A DNA stretch of 64,000 bases from JABCZH01 sp963803775 (lineage in GTDB: Bacteria > Acidobacteriota > Terriglobia > Terriglobales > Acidobacteriaceae): positions 62,001-126,000 of the forward strand of contig CAWDNS010000001.1 in NCBI GenBank assembly GCA_963803775.1, given 5' to 3'. Positions 1-8,662 of the stretch are shown here, in pieces (position 1 is the first letter of the stretch; every line of letters starts with the position of its first letter). The notes below the pieces were generated by a model that had not been told where the DNA came from, made no database searches, and saw nothing but the letters and a program-made list of their open reading frames with translations. The position numbers were made by a program, and so were the translations under genes.

Positions 1-402
1 GAGATTTACGACATTGTTCTGGGCGCGCAACAGGCGGCGATGGACGCCTTTCAGTCCGGAAAATCGACACTGAAGGCCGGCCCCAACACGCTGCAAAAGG
101 TCGCCTTCGACTACATCAATACTCATGGCAAGGACTCTCACGGAGATCCTCTGGGCAAGTATTTTATTCATGGGTTGGGCCATTACGTGGGCCTGTATGT
201 CCACGACGCAAATGACTACGATGTTCCGCTGGCTCCGGGATCGGTGTTCACCATCGAGCCGGGAATTTACATTCCCGAGGAGAAGCTGGGAGTCCGCATC
301 GAAGATATGTATTGGGTCGATGCCAACGGAAAGCTAATCAAGCTGAGCGCAGGGCTGCCATCACAAGCAAAGGATGTAGAACGCATAATGGCCGGGAAGT
401 AA
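1..402 (+). CDS. Xaa-Pro aminopeptidase (peptidase M24), C-terminal part
   Basis: The reading frame is open from the first base, so only the last 133 residues are present. They hold the C-terminal half of the pita-bread fold of aminopeptidase P. The metal-ligand stretch HGLGHYVGLYVHD is followed by FTIEPGIYIPE and then GVRIEDM, which supply His and two Glu ligands of the dinuclear metal site. The family removes N-terminal residues that precede proline. An in-frame ATG at position 40 is internal, because the aligned family sequence continues upstream of it. Whether a signal peptide exists cannot be seen. Confidence 0.93.
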   Translation, partial: EIYDIVLGAQQAAMDAFQSGKSTLKAGPNTLQKVAFDYINTHGKDSHGDPLGKYFIHGLGHYVGLYVHDANDYDVPLAPGSVFTIEPGIYIPEEKLGVRIEDMYWVDANGKLIKLSAGLPSQAKDVERIMAGK

Positions 403-435
403 ACCCGACAGTTTGATATCCTAGGCATCGTGCGG

Positions 436-570
436 ATGATGTGGTGGTTTCTGATTTTTGCCGGTGGGGCCGGAGCGGCCCTATGGGCGGGCATTGCGGC
501 CTTTCTTCGTGTGCGACGCCACATCAGGACCTCGACGTCTCAGGAAACGCACACAGAAGAGCGGCATTGA
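436..570 (+). CDS. small single-span membrane protein
   Basis: A 44-residue open frame starts at tandem ATG codons. It begins with a hydrophobic helix of about 25 residues (MMWWFLIFAGGAGAALWAG and on), followed by an Arg-rich segment (RVRRHIR) and a polar tail. The positive-inside pattern places the tail in the cytoplasm. It lies 33 nt downstream of the aminopeptidase gene and before bioY. There is no clear Shine-Dalgarno sequence, so translation could be coupled to the upstream gene. The clean helix-plus-basic-tail layout argues for a real gene, but I do not recognise a function. Confidence 0.42.
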   Translation: MMWWFLIFAGGAGAALWAGIAAFLRVRRHIRTSTSQETHTEERH

Positions 571-619
571 GGGAAAGCTGAACGAAGGTGATATTCTGCC
601 CCACAGTGAGGAAATCATA

Positions 620-1210
620 ATGTTAAAGTCGGCCACGTCGTTACCGAGTCCGATGCTGCACAAGCACTCTCGCGTTATTGCCGCCGCCGGACAGATCGCA
701 ATGGTCGTGGGGGCCAGCCTTTTTGTCGCTTTGTGCGCACGCGTCACCCTGCCTTTACCCTTTACCCCAGTCCCGCTGACGCTGCAGAACTTCGGCGTTC
801 TACTGGTTGGTTTGACGTTGGGAAGCCGGCGGGGATTTGCTGCGCTGGCGCTTTATCTTTTCGAAGGCATGGCCGGGATGCCAGTGTTCAGTCCGACTGG
901 TCCGGGCGGCCTTGCTCAACTGGTGGGCCCCACTGGCGGTTTCCTGCTCGCCTACCCCATCGTTGCCGGCATCGCCGGCTGGATCATGGAAAACGGGCGT
1001 CGAACCTTTGCTCGCGCCGCGATCTCCAGCGTGCTGGCTGAAATTGCCTTGTTTGCCAGCGGACTATCCTGGCTGGCCATTCTTACCCATTCGGTTTCCC
1101 TAGCGGTACGTTGGGGGCTTTACTGGTTTGTTTTTGCTGAGGTAATCAAGATTATGATGGCGTCCGCGCTAGCCGGAACCTGGAACCGCATCCGTGGAGT
1201 TCGGTCGTGA
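620..1210 (+). CDS. bioY: biotin transporter BioY
   Basis: This 196-residue integral membrane protein is the substrate-binding S component of an ECF-type biotin uptake system. The typical BioY signature is visible: PLPFTPVPLTLQNFGVLL after the first helix, then GSRRGFAALALYLFEGMAGMPVF and GPTGGFLLAYPIVAGIAGW. Six helices are expected. The ATG at 620 is preferred over an upstream start in the same frame because GAGG at 608-611 lies 8 nt before it and the resulting length fits the family. No ATPase or EcfT gene lies nearby, so it either works alone or uses a shared energising module. It overlaps mqnD by 4 nt. Confidence 0.93.
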   Translation: MLKSATSLPSPMLHKHSRVIAAAGQIAMVVGASLFVALCARVTLPLPFTPVPLTLQNFGVLLVGLTLGSRRGFAALALYLFEGMAGMPVFSPTGPGGLAQLVGPTGGFLLAYPIVAGIAGWIMENGRRTFARAAISSVLAEIALFASGLSWLAILTHSVSLAVRWGLYWFVFAEVIKIMMASALAGTWNRIRGVRS

Positions 1211-2100
1211 CCCCGATCGAAATCACTTCCGAGAAGTCCGCCGCGAACGAGATTGGCCAGCCTTCGCTGATCCGCACCATCACGGTCGCACACAGTCCTG
1301 ACTCCGATGACGCTTTCATGTTTTACGGATTGGCGACCAACAAAGTCCGCGTTCCGGGACTGCATTTTGCCCATACGCTCTGTGATATCGAGACCTTAAA
1401 CCGGAAGGCGATGGAGGGCGTGTACGATGTGACCGCGATTTCATTTCACGCTTATCCCTACATTCAGGAAAACTACGCTTTGCTTCCGAGCGGCGGCAGC
1501 GTGGGAGATGGCTATGGCCCCATGATTGTGGCCCGCCGCGCGTTTTCGGTTCAGGACATTAAAGGGAAACGCATCGCAGTTCCCGGAACCATGACTACGG
1601 CCTATCTGGTGCTCAAGCTGTTCGCTCCAGGCATTGAAACCGAAGTGGTTCCCTTCGACCAGATCATCCCGCAGCTACTGGAAGGCAAACACGAGGCCGG
1701 GCTGATCATCCACGAGGGACAACTCACTTACGACAAGTCAGGGCTGCATCGCATTGTCGATCTTGGCAGATGGTGGCAGAAGGTGACCGGCTTGCCGCTT
1801 CCACTGGGAGGGAATGCGATTCGCCGCAGCCTGGGACCGGAATTAATGTCGAGAGTCGCGGCTGCGCTGCGGGAGAGCATTCAATATGCTCTCGACCATC
1901 GGGAAGAAGCCCTCGCCTACGCGATGCAGTTTGCCCGCGATCTGGATCCACAAATGGCGGACAAGTTCATAGGCATGTATGTGAACGAACGCACTCTCGA
2001 TTACGGACCCGACGGGCGCGAAGCGGTACGCCGCTTGCTGGATATGGGCTACTCCGCAGGGATCATTCCGCAGGCAGCGAAAGTTGAGTTCGCGGCGTAG
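1207..2100 (+). CDS. mqnD: 1,4-dihydroxy-6-naphthoate synthase (MqnD), futalosine menaquinone pathway
   Basis: The 297-residue protein has the MqnA/MqnD periplasmic-binding-protein-like fold, with ISFHAYPYIQENYALL, GDGYGPMIVARR and LIIHEGQLTYDKSGL recognisable. MqnD converts cyclic dehypoxanthinyl futalosine to 1,4-dihydroxy-6-naphthoate, a menaquinone precursor. The conserved His in IIHEGQ matches the catalytic His of the family. GTG at 1207 overlaps the bioY stop codon (GTGA), indicating translational coupling. An MqnA-like identity cannot be wholly excluded from sequence reading alone, but the motif set fits MqnD better. It implies that this organism makes menaquinone through futalosine. 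Confidence 0.87.
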   Translation: MTPIEITSEKSAANEIGQPSLIRTITVAHSPDSDDAFMFYGLATNKVRVPGLHFAHTLCDIETLNRKAMEGVYDVTAISFHAYPYIQENYALLPSGGSVGDGYGPMIVARRAFSVQDIKGKRIAVPGTMTTAYLVLKLFAPGIETEVVPFDQIIPQLLEGKHEAGLIIHEGQLTYDKSGLHRIVDLGRWWQKVTGLPLPLGGNAIRRSLGPELMSRVAAALRESIQYALDHREEALAYAMQFARDLDPQMADKFIGMYVNERTLDYGPDGREAVRRLLDMGYSAGIIPQAAKVEFAA

Positions 2101-2120
2101 AACTGAAAGCTGATAACTTC

Positions 2121-3827
2121 CTACTTCACTTCTTCCTTGAACGAGAACGCCGGATCAATATCCACAGGGACGCCTGTGGCGGTTTTCAAAGTCGCTTTCA
2201 ACTCATCTGGCATCGCATCGTATTTCTTGAACCAATTCTCGGCGCGCTCGCGGTCCCCGGTCGCTTCTATTTCCAAGAGTTCCTTCGCCAGATCGCTCAA
2301 GCTTGACGGCATTCGCGCGTAGTCAATGGAGTAGCGTCCGGACGATTGCCGTTTGATGGCGCCGCGTTCAACCAGATAATTGAAGACCATCATCTCCGCC
2401 TTAGAGTGAGCCTCGGCCACACCGAAACGCACGGTACGAAATAGTCCGCCTACATACGAGGCGTAACATTTTTCCATATCGCTCTTAGGCAGGAATCCGT
2501 GCTCGACCAGCCAGTTCAACCCGAATAGGCCGACAACGTCGGCTTTGGCTTCTTCCAGACCGCTAAAAACAGGTCCGATGGCCTCGCGAATGTCCACTTT
2601 GCCGGTTTGCGTGCGGGCGTAGGCCGGCCCGAGTCCATGCGCAATCTCGTGCATGATCACGCCGAGTGTATAGCCCTCGGCGGTGACTTTCGCCGCCTCG
2701 GGCAGCATCACATGCCGGGCAACCGGGATGATGACGTAGTTCACCCGCGCATCCATGAAATTCTTGAAGAATATCTTCTTGCTGCCCTTCTGCTCATGGA
2801 TGCGAGGATCGTTGGGTAAATTGTCAGCCACAGCCTGGTAGCCGTGGGTCAGGTCGCCCGCCCGGTAAGGTGCATCCATGACTTCCATAGGAGTTTGGAG
2901 ACCACGTTTCGACGGCCGGTCTTCGGGGGCCAGAGGGAGAGCGTCCTGAATATCCGCGACATACTTCTGAAATATCTCGAGCTTGCGGCTTTCCGTGGCA
3001 TTGCGCACCAGCACGGCGGCACCATAGGTTGCCTTCACACCCAGCAATCCATCATCATAGGTCTCGTAGGGAGCGAAAATCACGTCCACCTTCGGACGAT
3101 CCAGATCCAGCCAAGCCAAGTCGCTCTTGTAATAGTCGTCGGTGAGCAAAGCTTCGGCGCGGAATCGCAGAAACTTACTGAAAGCCGGGTCATCGCTGAG
3201 CGCGGCCGCTTCGCGCAGGCGCAGGGAAGCTGGCTCCAAAAAGGCCCGGAAAACAATGTGATAAGGCAGGCCCACCAATTCGCCGTCATGCCAGCGCACC
3301 ATGGTGGTGGAACTGTAGATCGCTGCTTTCTTTTCGGGATGGGTCCTCACGTACTGTTCGATCTTGTCCTGCGTTAAATCCGTCGGGTAAAAGCCCCGTC
3401 CAGGAGGCATAGGGGCAGTCCCAACAAAAGGCTTATTTTCATCGAGCAAATCAAATCGCGAGGCGTTAATCCGTAGATAGCGGCGGAGCTCGACGTCTCG
3501 CGGAACTTTACTTCCCGCGAGTGATTGATACAGTGTGAGGCCGTCGGGGTCCATCTGGCGCCAATAGATTTCTTCCAAGTAGCGCGAGGCATCCACCAAC
3601 TTCTCCACCAACTTCACTTCGCGAGCTGTCAGACCAGCGGTGTGGAACGGCATTTCCACGTGGGCAAACTTCGCCACTCGGCGATCGAGATCCGAAACAA
3701 TATGCAGGCTCGCAGATTCAGCACCCTTGGCGGCCGATCCAGTCATTGGTTTAGTTTCCTTCTGAATTCCAACTGAAGAAAGCAGAGTAGAAGCAAGCAG
3801 CAGAATAACCCAGGGACCCGGTGTCAT
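2121..3827 (-). CDS. secreted M49-like zinc peptidase (dipeptidyl-peptidase III-like)
   Basis: A 568-residue protein with an N-terminal signal-like segment (PWVILLLASTLLSS). The zinc site reads MHEIAHGLGP followed about 35 residues later by GLEEAKADVVGLFGL. The EEAKAD motif supplies the third ligand in the DPP III (M49) family and in the DPP III-like domain of plant Nudix hydrolase 3. Here the first motif is the short HExxH form, not the HExxGH form of classical DPP III. A role in peptide degradation in the periplasm is inferred. The gene is convergent with mqnD. Confidence 0.8.
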   Translation of the reverse strand: MTPGPWVILLLASTLLSSVGIQKETKPMTGSAAKGAESASLHIVSDLDRRVAKFAHVEMPFHTAGLTAREVKLVEKLVDASRYLEEIYWRQMDPDGLTLYQSLAGSKVPRDVELRRYLRINASRFDLLDENKPFVGTAPMPPGRGFYPTDLTQDKIEQYVRTHPEKKAAIYSSTTMVRWHDGELVGLPYHIVFRAFLEPASLRLREAAALSDDPAFSKFLRFRAEALLTDDYYKSDLAWLDLDRPKVDVIFAPYETYDDGLLGVKATYGAAVLVRNATESRKLEIFQKYVADIQDALPLAPEDRPSKRGLQTPMEVMDAPYRAGDLTHGYQAVADNLPNDPRIHEQKGSKKIFFKNFMDARVNYVIIPVARHVMLPEAAKVTAEGYTLGVIMHEIAHGLGPAYARTQTGKVDIREAIGPVFSGLEEAKADVVGLFGLNWLVEHGFLPKSDMEKCYASYVGGLFRTVRFGVAEAHSKAEMMVFNYLVERGAIKRQSSGRYSIDYARMPSSLSDLAKELLEIEATGDRERAENWFKKYDAMPDELKATLKTATGVPVDIDPAFSFKEEVK

Positions 3828-3911
3828 TTCGATGCTGATTCTAGCAGAAGAATTAGCTCTGGTTCTGCTTCGTATCGCGAACCAACAATAACACCGCTAT
3901 GATGTTACAGA

Positions 3912-4625
3912 ATGAGCACGGCGAACAGTTCGCATGAATCGCAAACCCTGCTGATTGATGCTGACGACACCCTTTGGGAAAACAACATTTACTTTGAGCG
4001 GGCAATTGCCAACTTTATTTCATTTCTTAATCATGACGAATATTTTCCCCAGCAGGTGCGCGAAGTCTTGAACGATGTGGAGCGGGAATGCATCGTCAGC
4101 CATGGTTACGGGCTACATAGTTTCGTGCACGCCCTGGTGCAAACTTTCGAGCGGCTTGCGGTAGAACCACTGACCCCAGCGCTGCACGAAACCATCCACG
4201 GGTTTGCTCATACCATTGCCGGGCATCCGATAGAGATTTTGCCCGGAGTTCCGGAAACCTTGCAGTATCTGTCAGCGCGGCATCACGTCATGCTGATGAC
4301 CAAGGGTGCAATGGTGGAGCAATCCGGCAAGGTTGAGCGTTCAGGACTGAAAGACTATTTCGCCGCAGTGGAAGTGGTGGCAGAGAAGGACGCGCCCACC
4401 TATCGCGCGGTGGTTTCGAAGTACCGGCTCTCGCCCGATTCGACCTGGATGGTGGGCAACAGCCCGAAGTCCGACATTAATCCGGCGTTGGCGGCGGGAC
4501 TCAACGCCGTGTTCGTGCCGCACGGCAATACATGGATACTAGAGCACGACGACGTTGCCGAGCCGCAACCACCATGCCGCTTGCTGGTGGTCGAAACCTT
4601 CTCCGAACTGGCGCGACATTTCTAG
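3912..4625 (+). CDS. HAD-family hydrolase (phosphatase)
   Basis: This 237-residue protein carries the haloacid dehalogenase motif I as LLIDADDTLWENN, with Asp nucleophile and the second Asp two residues later. Motif II lies in MLMTKGAMVEQSGK (Thr and Lys), and motif IV in MVGNSPKSDINPALAAG with two Asp residues for Mg2+. The helical cap between motifs I and II fits subfamily I. The substrate is unknown; small phosphorylated metabolites are usual. No Shine-Dalgarno sequence is visible; a -10-like TATGAT at 3898-3903 lies only 8 nt before the ATG, so the mRNA may be leaderless. Confidence 0.88.
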   Translation: MSTANSSHESQTLLIDADDTLWENNIYFERAIANFISFLNHDEYFPQQVREVLNDVERECIVSHGYGLHSFVHALVQTFERLAVEPLTPALHETIHGFAHTIAGHPIEILPGVPETLQYLSARHHVMLMTKGAMVEQSGKVERSGLKDYFAAVEVVAEKDAPTYRAVVSKYRLSPDSTWMVGNSPKSDINPALAAGLNAVFVPHGNTWILEHDDVAEPQPPCRLLVVETFSELARHF

Positions 4626-4643
4626 GGCCGCAATGTCCCGATG

Positions 4644-5081
4644 TCAACGTGCCGCCGGAACCGACTCTCCGCAAAACTTGTCGAAAGCCTGCTTGAGTTC
4701 GGAAGCGATGTCGGCGGCGTCGCGATGCTCAATATCGCTGCGCTGCAACATGTGGACCAGTTTGCCGTCGCGCAAAATGGCAATGGAGGGAGAGGACGGC
4801 GGGTATCCCGTAAAGTAGCCGCGAGCGCGCTCGGTGGCGGCAATATCTTGCCCGGCAAATACGCTGACCAGCTTCTGAGGGCGGCTGGAGTGCTGCAGTG
4901 CCATACGTACTGCGGGCCGCATGCGTCCGGCGGCGCATCCGCAAATTGAGTTGACTACTACCATCGTCGTTCCCGGCTGATTGGCGATGGCGCGATCGAC
5001 CTCTTCCGGTGTACGCAGTTCTTGCACCCCTACGCGAGTCAATTCCTCGCGCATGGGAACCACCATTATGTCTGGATACAT
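4644..5081 (-). CDS. BrxA/BrxB family bacilliredoxin
   Basis: The 145-residue protein matches the YphP/YqiW family: VVPMREELTRVGVQEL, then TTMVVVNSICGCAAGRMRP with the redox CGC motif, and FTGYPPSSPSIAILRDG. In Bacillus these proteins remove bacillithiol from S-bacillithiolated proteins. Their presence suggests bacillithiol or a related low-molecular-weight thiol here, which cannot be confirmed from this window. The ATG at 5081 is chosen over an upstream TTG because GAGGAG lies 7 nt before it. It is convergent with the HAD gene, 18 nt apart. Confidence 0.92.
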   Translation of the reverse strand: MYPDIMVVPMREELTRVGVQELRTPEEVDRAIANQPGTTMVVVNSICGCAAGRMRPAVRMALQHSSRPQKLVSVFAGQDIAATERARGYFTGYPPSSPSIAILRDGKLVHMLQRSDIEHRDAADIASELKQAFDKFCGESVPAAR

Positions 5082-5171
5082 GCTTGGGCTCCTCGGCAAA
5101 TTCCTTTGCTGTTCTATCCTAACTCAGGATTCGGATTGCCGCGGGACTGCTCGTATATATTGGTTTGATCC

Positions 5172-6236
5172 ATGAATATCCAGGAAAATGTTCCTCTGGC
5201 GCCGCTGACCACGTTCAAAGTTGGCGGCTCCGCACGTTACCTGGTGGAAGCGGCGACCAACGCGGAAGTGGCCGAGGCGGTGCAGTTCTCGCGCGCGAAG
5301 GATTTGCCGCTGTTCGTGCTGGGCGGCGGCAGCAATCTGGTGATCTCGGACGCGGGATGGCCCGGCGTAGTGCTGAAGGTTGCGATCGCCGGGATTGAGG
5401 AGCGAGCGGAGGATGGGAAATCGCTGTTTGAAGTTGGCGCCGGGGTGGAGTGGGACAAATTCGTGGCGCGGGCAGTGGCGCGCAACTGTGCGGGAATCGA
5501 ATGCCTCAGCGGCATTCCGGGAAGTGTAGGTGGGACTCCGGTGCAGAATGTGGGCGCGTATGGGCAAGAGGTTGCGGAGACCATTGGGTCGGTGTTGGCG
5601 TTGGACACGAAGGACGGCCAGATTCGCGAGTTGTGCAACGAAGCTTGCGGGTTCAACTATCGCACCAGCATTTTCAACACCAGCCAGCGCGGCCGCTACA
5701 TTCTATTGCGGGTCACCTATGCACTTGAGCCGGGGGGCGCGCCGCGCGTGCACTACGCCGATCTCAAGCGATATTTTGCGGGACGCGAAACCCCGACTCT
5801 GGCGGAAACCCGAGATGCAGTTCGCAGAATACGTGCCGGCAAGGGAATGCTGATTACGCCGGGGGACGCGGATTGCCGTAGTGCCGGATCATTTTTCAAA
5901 AACCCCGTGCTCTCGCCAGCACAGTTTGAAGACCTGGCATCCAGGGCTGCTGCCAAGAATCTGCAGATTCCGAGCTATCCGGCGCTGGATGCGCAGAAGA
6001 AAGTTTCCGCGGCCTGGCTGGTAGAGCATTCAGGGTTCAGCCGCGGACATGGGCATGGCGCGGTGGGGATATCTCACAAGCATGCGCTCGCGATCGTGAA
6101 CCGCGGTGCGGCAACCGCGGCTGACATCGTGGAATTCAAAGAAGAGATTCAAGAACGCGTGGAAGATTTGTGGAGAATCCGGCTGGAACCGGAACCGGTG
6201 TTTGTGGGGTTTGAGGGCCGCGGAGGCAGAATGTGA
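5172..6236 (+). CDS. murB: UDP-N-acetylenolpyruvoylglucosamine reductase MurB
   Basis: MurB is the FAD enzyme that reduces UDP-GlcNAc-enolpyruvate to UDP-MurNAc in peptidoglycan synthesis. The 354-residue sequence shows the N-terminal TTFKVGGSARYLVEA, the FAD-binding GGGSNL, GIPGSVGGTPVQNVGAYGQ, the Tyr/Arg region NYRTSIF, and SAGSFFKNP with the catalytic Ser. It has the longer type I layout of E. coli MurB. No Shine-Dalgarno sequence precedes the ATG; TATATT at 5156-5161 lies 10 nt upstream and could be a -10 box giving a very short leader. The stop codon overlaps the next gene. Confidence 0.96.
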   Translation: MNIQENVPLAPLTTFKVGGSARYLVEAATNAEVAEAVQFSRAKDLPLFVLGGGSNLVISDAGWPGVVLKVAIAGIEERAEDGKSLFEVGAGVEWDKFVARAVARNCAGIECLSGIPGSVGGTPVQNVGAYGQEVAETIGSVLALDTKDGQIRELCNEACGFNYRTSIFNTSQRGRYILLRVTYALEPGGAPRVHYADLKRYFAGRETPTLAETRDAVRRIRAGKGMLITPGDADCRSAGSFFKNPVLSPAQFEDLASRAAAKNLQIPSYPALDAQKKVSAAWLVEHSGFSRGHGHGAVGISHKHALAIVNRGAATAADIVEFKEEIQERVEDLWRIRLEPEPVFVGFEGRGGRM

Positions 6237-6757
6237 TTGCTTGGCTGGCATACGCGTATGTCCGTCTTCTCTTGGTGTTGGAGATCCTGCTTTTCGTCGC
6301 CTCATTGTTGCTGCACATGAGTGTGCTCATCGGGGCGAAGGTACCTTTCGCGGAATACGGCTTAATTTTGTTTCGAGGAACAGTGATCGTAGCAGTTCCC
6401 GTCGCTGCATTCATCAAGGACTCGCTCAGGTGGACGGAGCAAATCAAGACCTGTCCGCGATGGATATGGATGACGGCGTTGGGACTGGGGCTGTATGGAA
6501 TTCTCACTTTCTGCGCGCTGGCAATTTCAGCTCCCAAGGGTGCGTCCCTTACCGACATGGCTTTGGTACTATCGGGCTTTCCGCTCGGCTTTGATGCGAT
6601 AAGCTTTTGTATTCTCTACTCGGTTCTCTGGCGTGGTTACCTAGAGGGGCCTGAGGTCGTCCGTCGCGCGCTGCATTCGGTATTGTTTGTCGCTTTCGGC
6701 GTCACGATGTTCATGGCCTACCGTGCTGGATATCTACACCATCACAACAACTATTAA
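6233..6757 (+). CDS. hypothetical four-helix membrane protein
   Basis: This 174-residue protein begins at a GTG that overlaps the murB stop codon (GTGA), so the two are probably co-translated. About four hydrophobic helices are visible (near residues 8-30, 40-60, 78-98 and 105-165 with a break), ending in an HHHNNY tail. I recognise no family. Placement behind murB might suggest an envelope role, but that is inference from context only. Confidence 0.75.
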   Translation: MIAWLAYAYVRLLLVLEILLFVASLLLHMSVLIGAKVPFAEYGLILFRGTVIVAVPVAAFIKDSLRWTEQIKTCPRWIWMTALGLGLYGILTFCALAISAPKGASLTDMALVLSGFPLGFDAISFCILYSVLWRGYLEGPEVVRRALHSVLFVAFGVTMFMAYRAGYLHHHNNY

Positions 6758-6842
6758 GAGAAGGGGTGGGTGCCGTCTTCCGCTTTGGCTCCTTCGCTAA
6801 GCACGCAACTTATGTCCTTCCAGACGTTCCTCAAGAAGATTT

Positions 6843-7457
6843 ATGAACAATCGCACCGGCAATGCGGTCTTCATATTTGAGGACACGCGAGTGGTCGCTG
6901 AGGGGATGGTGAGCCCAGCCATTGCGATGCCGCGAACCGACGAAGACGAACTGGAACTCGTGGTTCGGGAACATGCCCGGTTGGTTTACCGAATTGCCTA
7001 CGCTGCGCTCCGAAACCACCACGACGCTGAAGACGCCACCCAGGAAACCTTCATGCGGGTGCTGCGTTATCGGCAAAAGCTGGGAGAAGTGCGGGAGTTC
7101 AAGACCTGGCTGGCCAGGATCGCGTGGCGAGTGGCGCTAGGGCGCAGAAGCAAAGTGCGAGAAGTGGCTCTGGACGATGTCGGCGAAGCCGCCGGCGAGG
7201 TATGTTCCGCAGGATCTACGGCAGAAGAAATCGTCCAGGGACGCGAACTGAGCGGAGTTTTGCAGGATTTGATGGCTGCGCTTCCGGCGAAATTGCGTGA
7301 TCCTCTGACGCTTTCGACGCTGGAGAAGTTGACGCCAGCTGAGATTGCCGAGGTTCTGGGGACGAACGAGGCCGCGGTGCGCTCTCGAATCTTTCGCGCC
7401 CGGCAAATCCTGCGCCAGAAGCTGGCGGTGCGATGGGAAGGAAAACATGGAAGGTAA
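6843..7457 (+). CDS. RNA polymerase ECF sigma factor
   Basis: The 204-residue protein has sigma region 2 near residues 35-100 (VREHARLVYRIAYAALRN, then DAEDATQETFMRVLR) and region 4 near 140-198 (LPAKLRDPLTLSTLEKLTPA, with the helix-turn-helix reading EIAEVLGTNEAAVRSRIFRA). Regions 1.1 and 3 are missing, as in extracytoplasmic-function sigma factors. The next gene overlaps its 3' end by 11 nt and encodes a single-pass membrane protein, the usual arrangement of a sigma factor with its regulator. The signal it answers is unknown. Confidence 0.92.
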   Translation: MNNRTGNAVFIFEDTRVVAEGMVSPAIAMPRTDEDELELVVREHARLVYRIAYAALRNHHDAEDATQETFMRVLRYRQKLGEVREFKTWLARIAWRVALGRRSKVREVALDDVGEAAGEVCSAGSTAEEIVQGRELSGVLQDLMAALPAKLRDPLTLSTLEKLTPAEIAEVLGTNEAAVRSRIFRARQILRQKLAVRWEGKHGR

Positions 7458-8007
7458 GAAGCACATCGTCGATGAACAGCTCAACGCGGCACTGAAGGAA
7501 TACGGAGCGATTGAGCCGCGGCCCGGATTAGAGAACCGAATCCTGGCTAACCTACGGGGCGCCAGCAAGCAGGAGGCGGCTCGAACCTGGCGTTGGTGGC
7601 CGGTGCTGGCGGCGGTGGCAAGTATGTTGTTGATTGGAACGGCAATATTGCTCAAAACCAGGCCGCATTCTCCAGCTTCAGAACTTGCCACTGGGATCCG
7701 GTCTGTGGCTCCGGCGGCGACGCCGGAACCTAAAGCATCCGGGAATCAAGGTCGTGTCTTGACTGCATCACGCCCGCATCCTCTTGAAACTCAGGTTGTG
7801 GCCTTCGCTCCGCGGTTAGAGCAGTTCCCTTCACCCGAGCCGCTGAGTGAACAGGAGGAGTTTTTGGCTCGTTACGTCGAACAGTTCCCCCACGAAGCTG
7901 CGTTGGTGGCGCGCGCCCAAACTCAACTCATGAAGCAGGAAATGATCGAACTGGAACTACCGCCGGAAGCCGCAGTCGCACCCGATTCGCAACTGGAAAA
8001 TCGATAA
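7447..8007 (+). CDS. single-pass membrane protein, probable anti-sigma factor
   Basis: A 186-residue protein with a cytoplasmic N-terminal part of about 45 residues, one transmembrane helix (VLAAVASMLLIGTAILL, near residue 55) and an outer domain with no family I recognise. The layout and the 11-nt overlap with the ECF sigma gene suggest a membrane anti-sigma factor, although no clear zinc-binding anti-sigma motif (HxxxCxxC) is present. The start at ATG 7447 is supported by GGAAGG just upstream; an extension in the same frame would run through the sigma-factor coding sequence. Confidence 0.75.
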   Translation: MEGKKHIVDEQLNAALKEYGAIEPRPGLENRILANLRGASKQEAARTWRWWPVLAAVASMLLIGTAILLKTRPHSPASELATGIRSVAPAATPEPKASGNQGRVLTASRPHPLETQVVAFAPRLEQFPSPEPLSEQEEFLARYVEQFPHEAALVARAQTQLMKQEMIELELPPEAAVAPDSQLENR

Positions 8008-8016
8008 GGAGAATGT

Positions 8017-8559
8017 ATGAATAGAAGAATAGTGATCGTGCTCGCCAAGTTATTGCTGATTTCACTGTGCTGGAGCGCTTCGGCCAGCGGGGCTCAAGAA
8101 CCGGCGACCTCGAAGGCGTCGTCCGAAGCCACAGACAAACCGGCGAGCGCTTACCGGCTTGACTTTTCTGTCAATGAAAGAGAAGACGGCAAGACGATCA
8201 ACACACGCCAATACTCCATGAATCTGAATGCAGGTGACAGCAATACGGTGAAGATCGGGACGAAAGTACCGGCGGAAGCTAAACAAGGAGAGATGACATA
8301 TATCGACGTCGGGACCAGCATTTGGGCGCGGTTGAAGGAACGTGACAACAGCTTGGTGGTGGAGGTGCGTAGCGAGTTCAGCAATTTTGCCACGCCGGAC
8401 CAGGCAAATCGAAGCAACAATATGCCGCTTCTGCGGCAGTTCCAGATCAGCGCCAGCACGGTGGCGTTCCCGGGTAAGCCGATGGTAGTTGGCAGCGTGG
8501 ACGACCCCAACTCAAAACGTCAGTTCCAGTTGGAAGTGACAGTGACCCGGCTGAAATAG
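8017..8559 (+). CDS. secreted hypothetical protein downstream of the ECF sigma operon
   Basis: The 180-residue protein begins with a signal peptide (RRIVIVLAKLLLISLCWSASASG) and has a predicted cleavage near AQEPAT. The mature part looks like a beta-rich domain: YRLDFSVNEREDGKTINTRQ, and a C-terminal stretch ending in QLEVTVTRLK. Similar short secreted proteins are common in Acidobacteriota, but I know no function. AAGGAG 5-6 nt before the ATG is a strong ribosome binding site. It is third in the sigma/regulator operon, 9 nt after the previous gene, and ends before a hairpin terminator. Confidence 0.8.
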   Translation: MNRRIVIVLAKLLLISLCWSASASGAQEPATSKASSEATDKPASAYRLDFSVNEREDGKTINTRQYSMNLNAGDSNTVKIGTKVPAEAKQGEMTYIDVGTSIWARLKERDNSLVVEVRSEFSNFATPDQANRSNNMPLLRQFQISASTVAFPGKPMVVGSVDDPNSKRQFQLEVTVTRLK

Positions 8560-8642
8560 TGGGAGGCAGCCGCCAGTGCCCCAGACGGCGACCCGCTTTA
8601 AGAATTCCCCATGTGTGAGGGAGGGTGAGCCAGTCCAGCTCC

Positions 8643-8662
8643 GGCGGCGGCCGCCTCTTTTT
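8643..8662 (+). terminator. rho-independent terminator
   Basis: A GGCGG stem (8643-8647), CGG loop and CCGCC stem (8651-8655) are followed by TCTTTTT. It would end the sigma-factor operon and overlaps the stop codon of the convergent uracil-DNA glycosylase gene. Confidence 0.7.

Noticed and set aside
458..619. 54-residue N-terminal extension of BioY
   Set aside because: Low-complexity basic sequence unlike BioY, overlaps the small membrane-protein frame, and the ATG at 620 has a good ribosome binding site.
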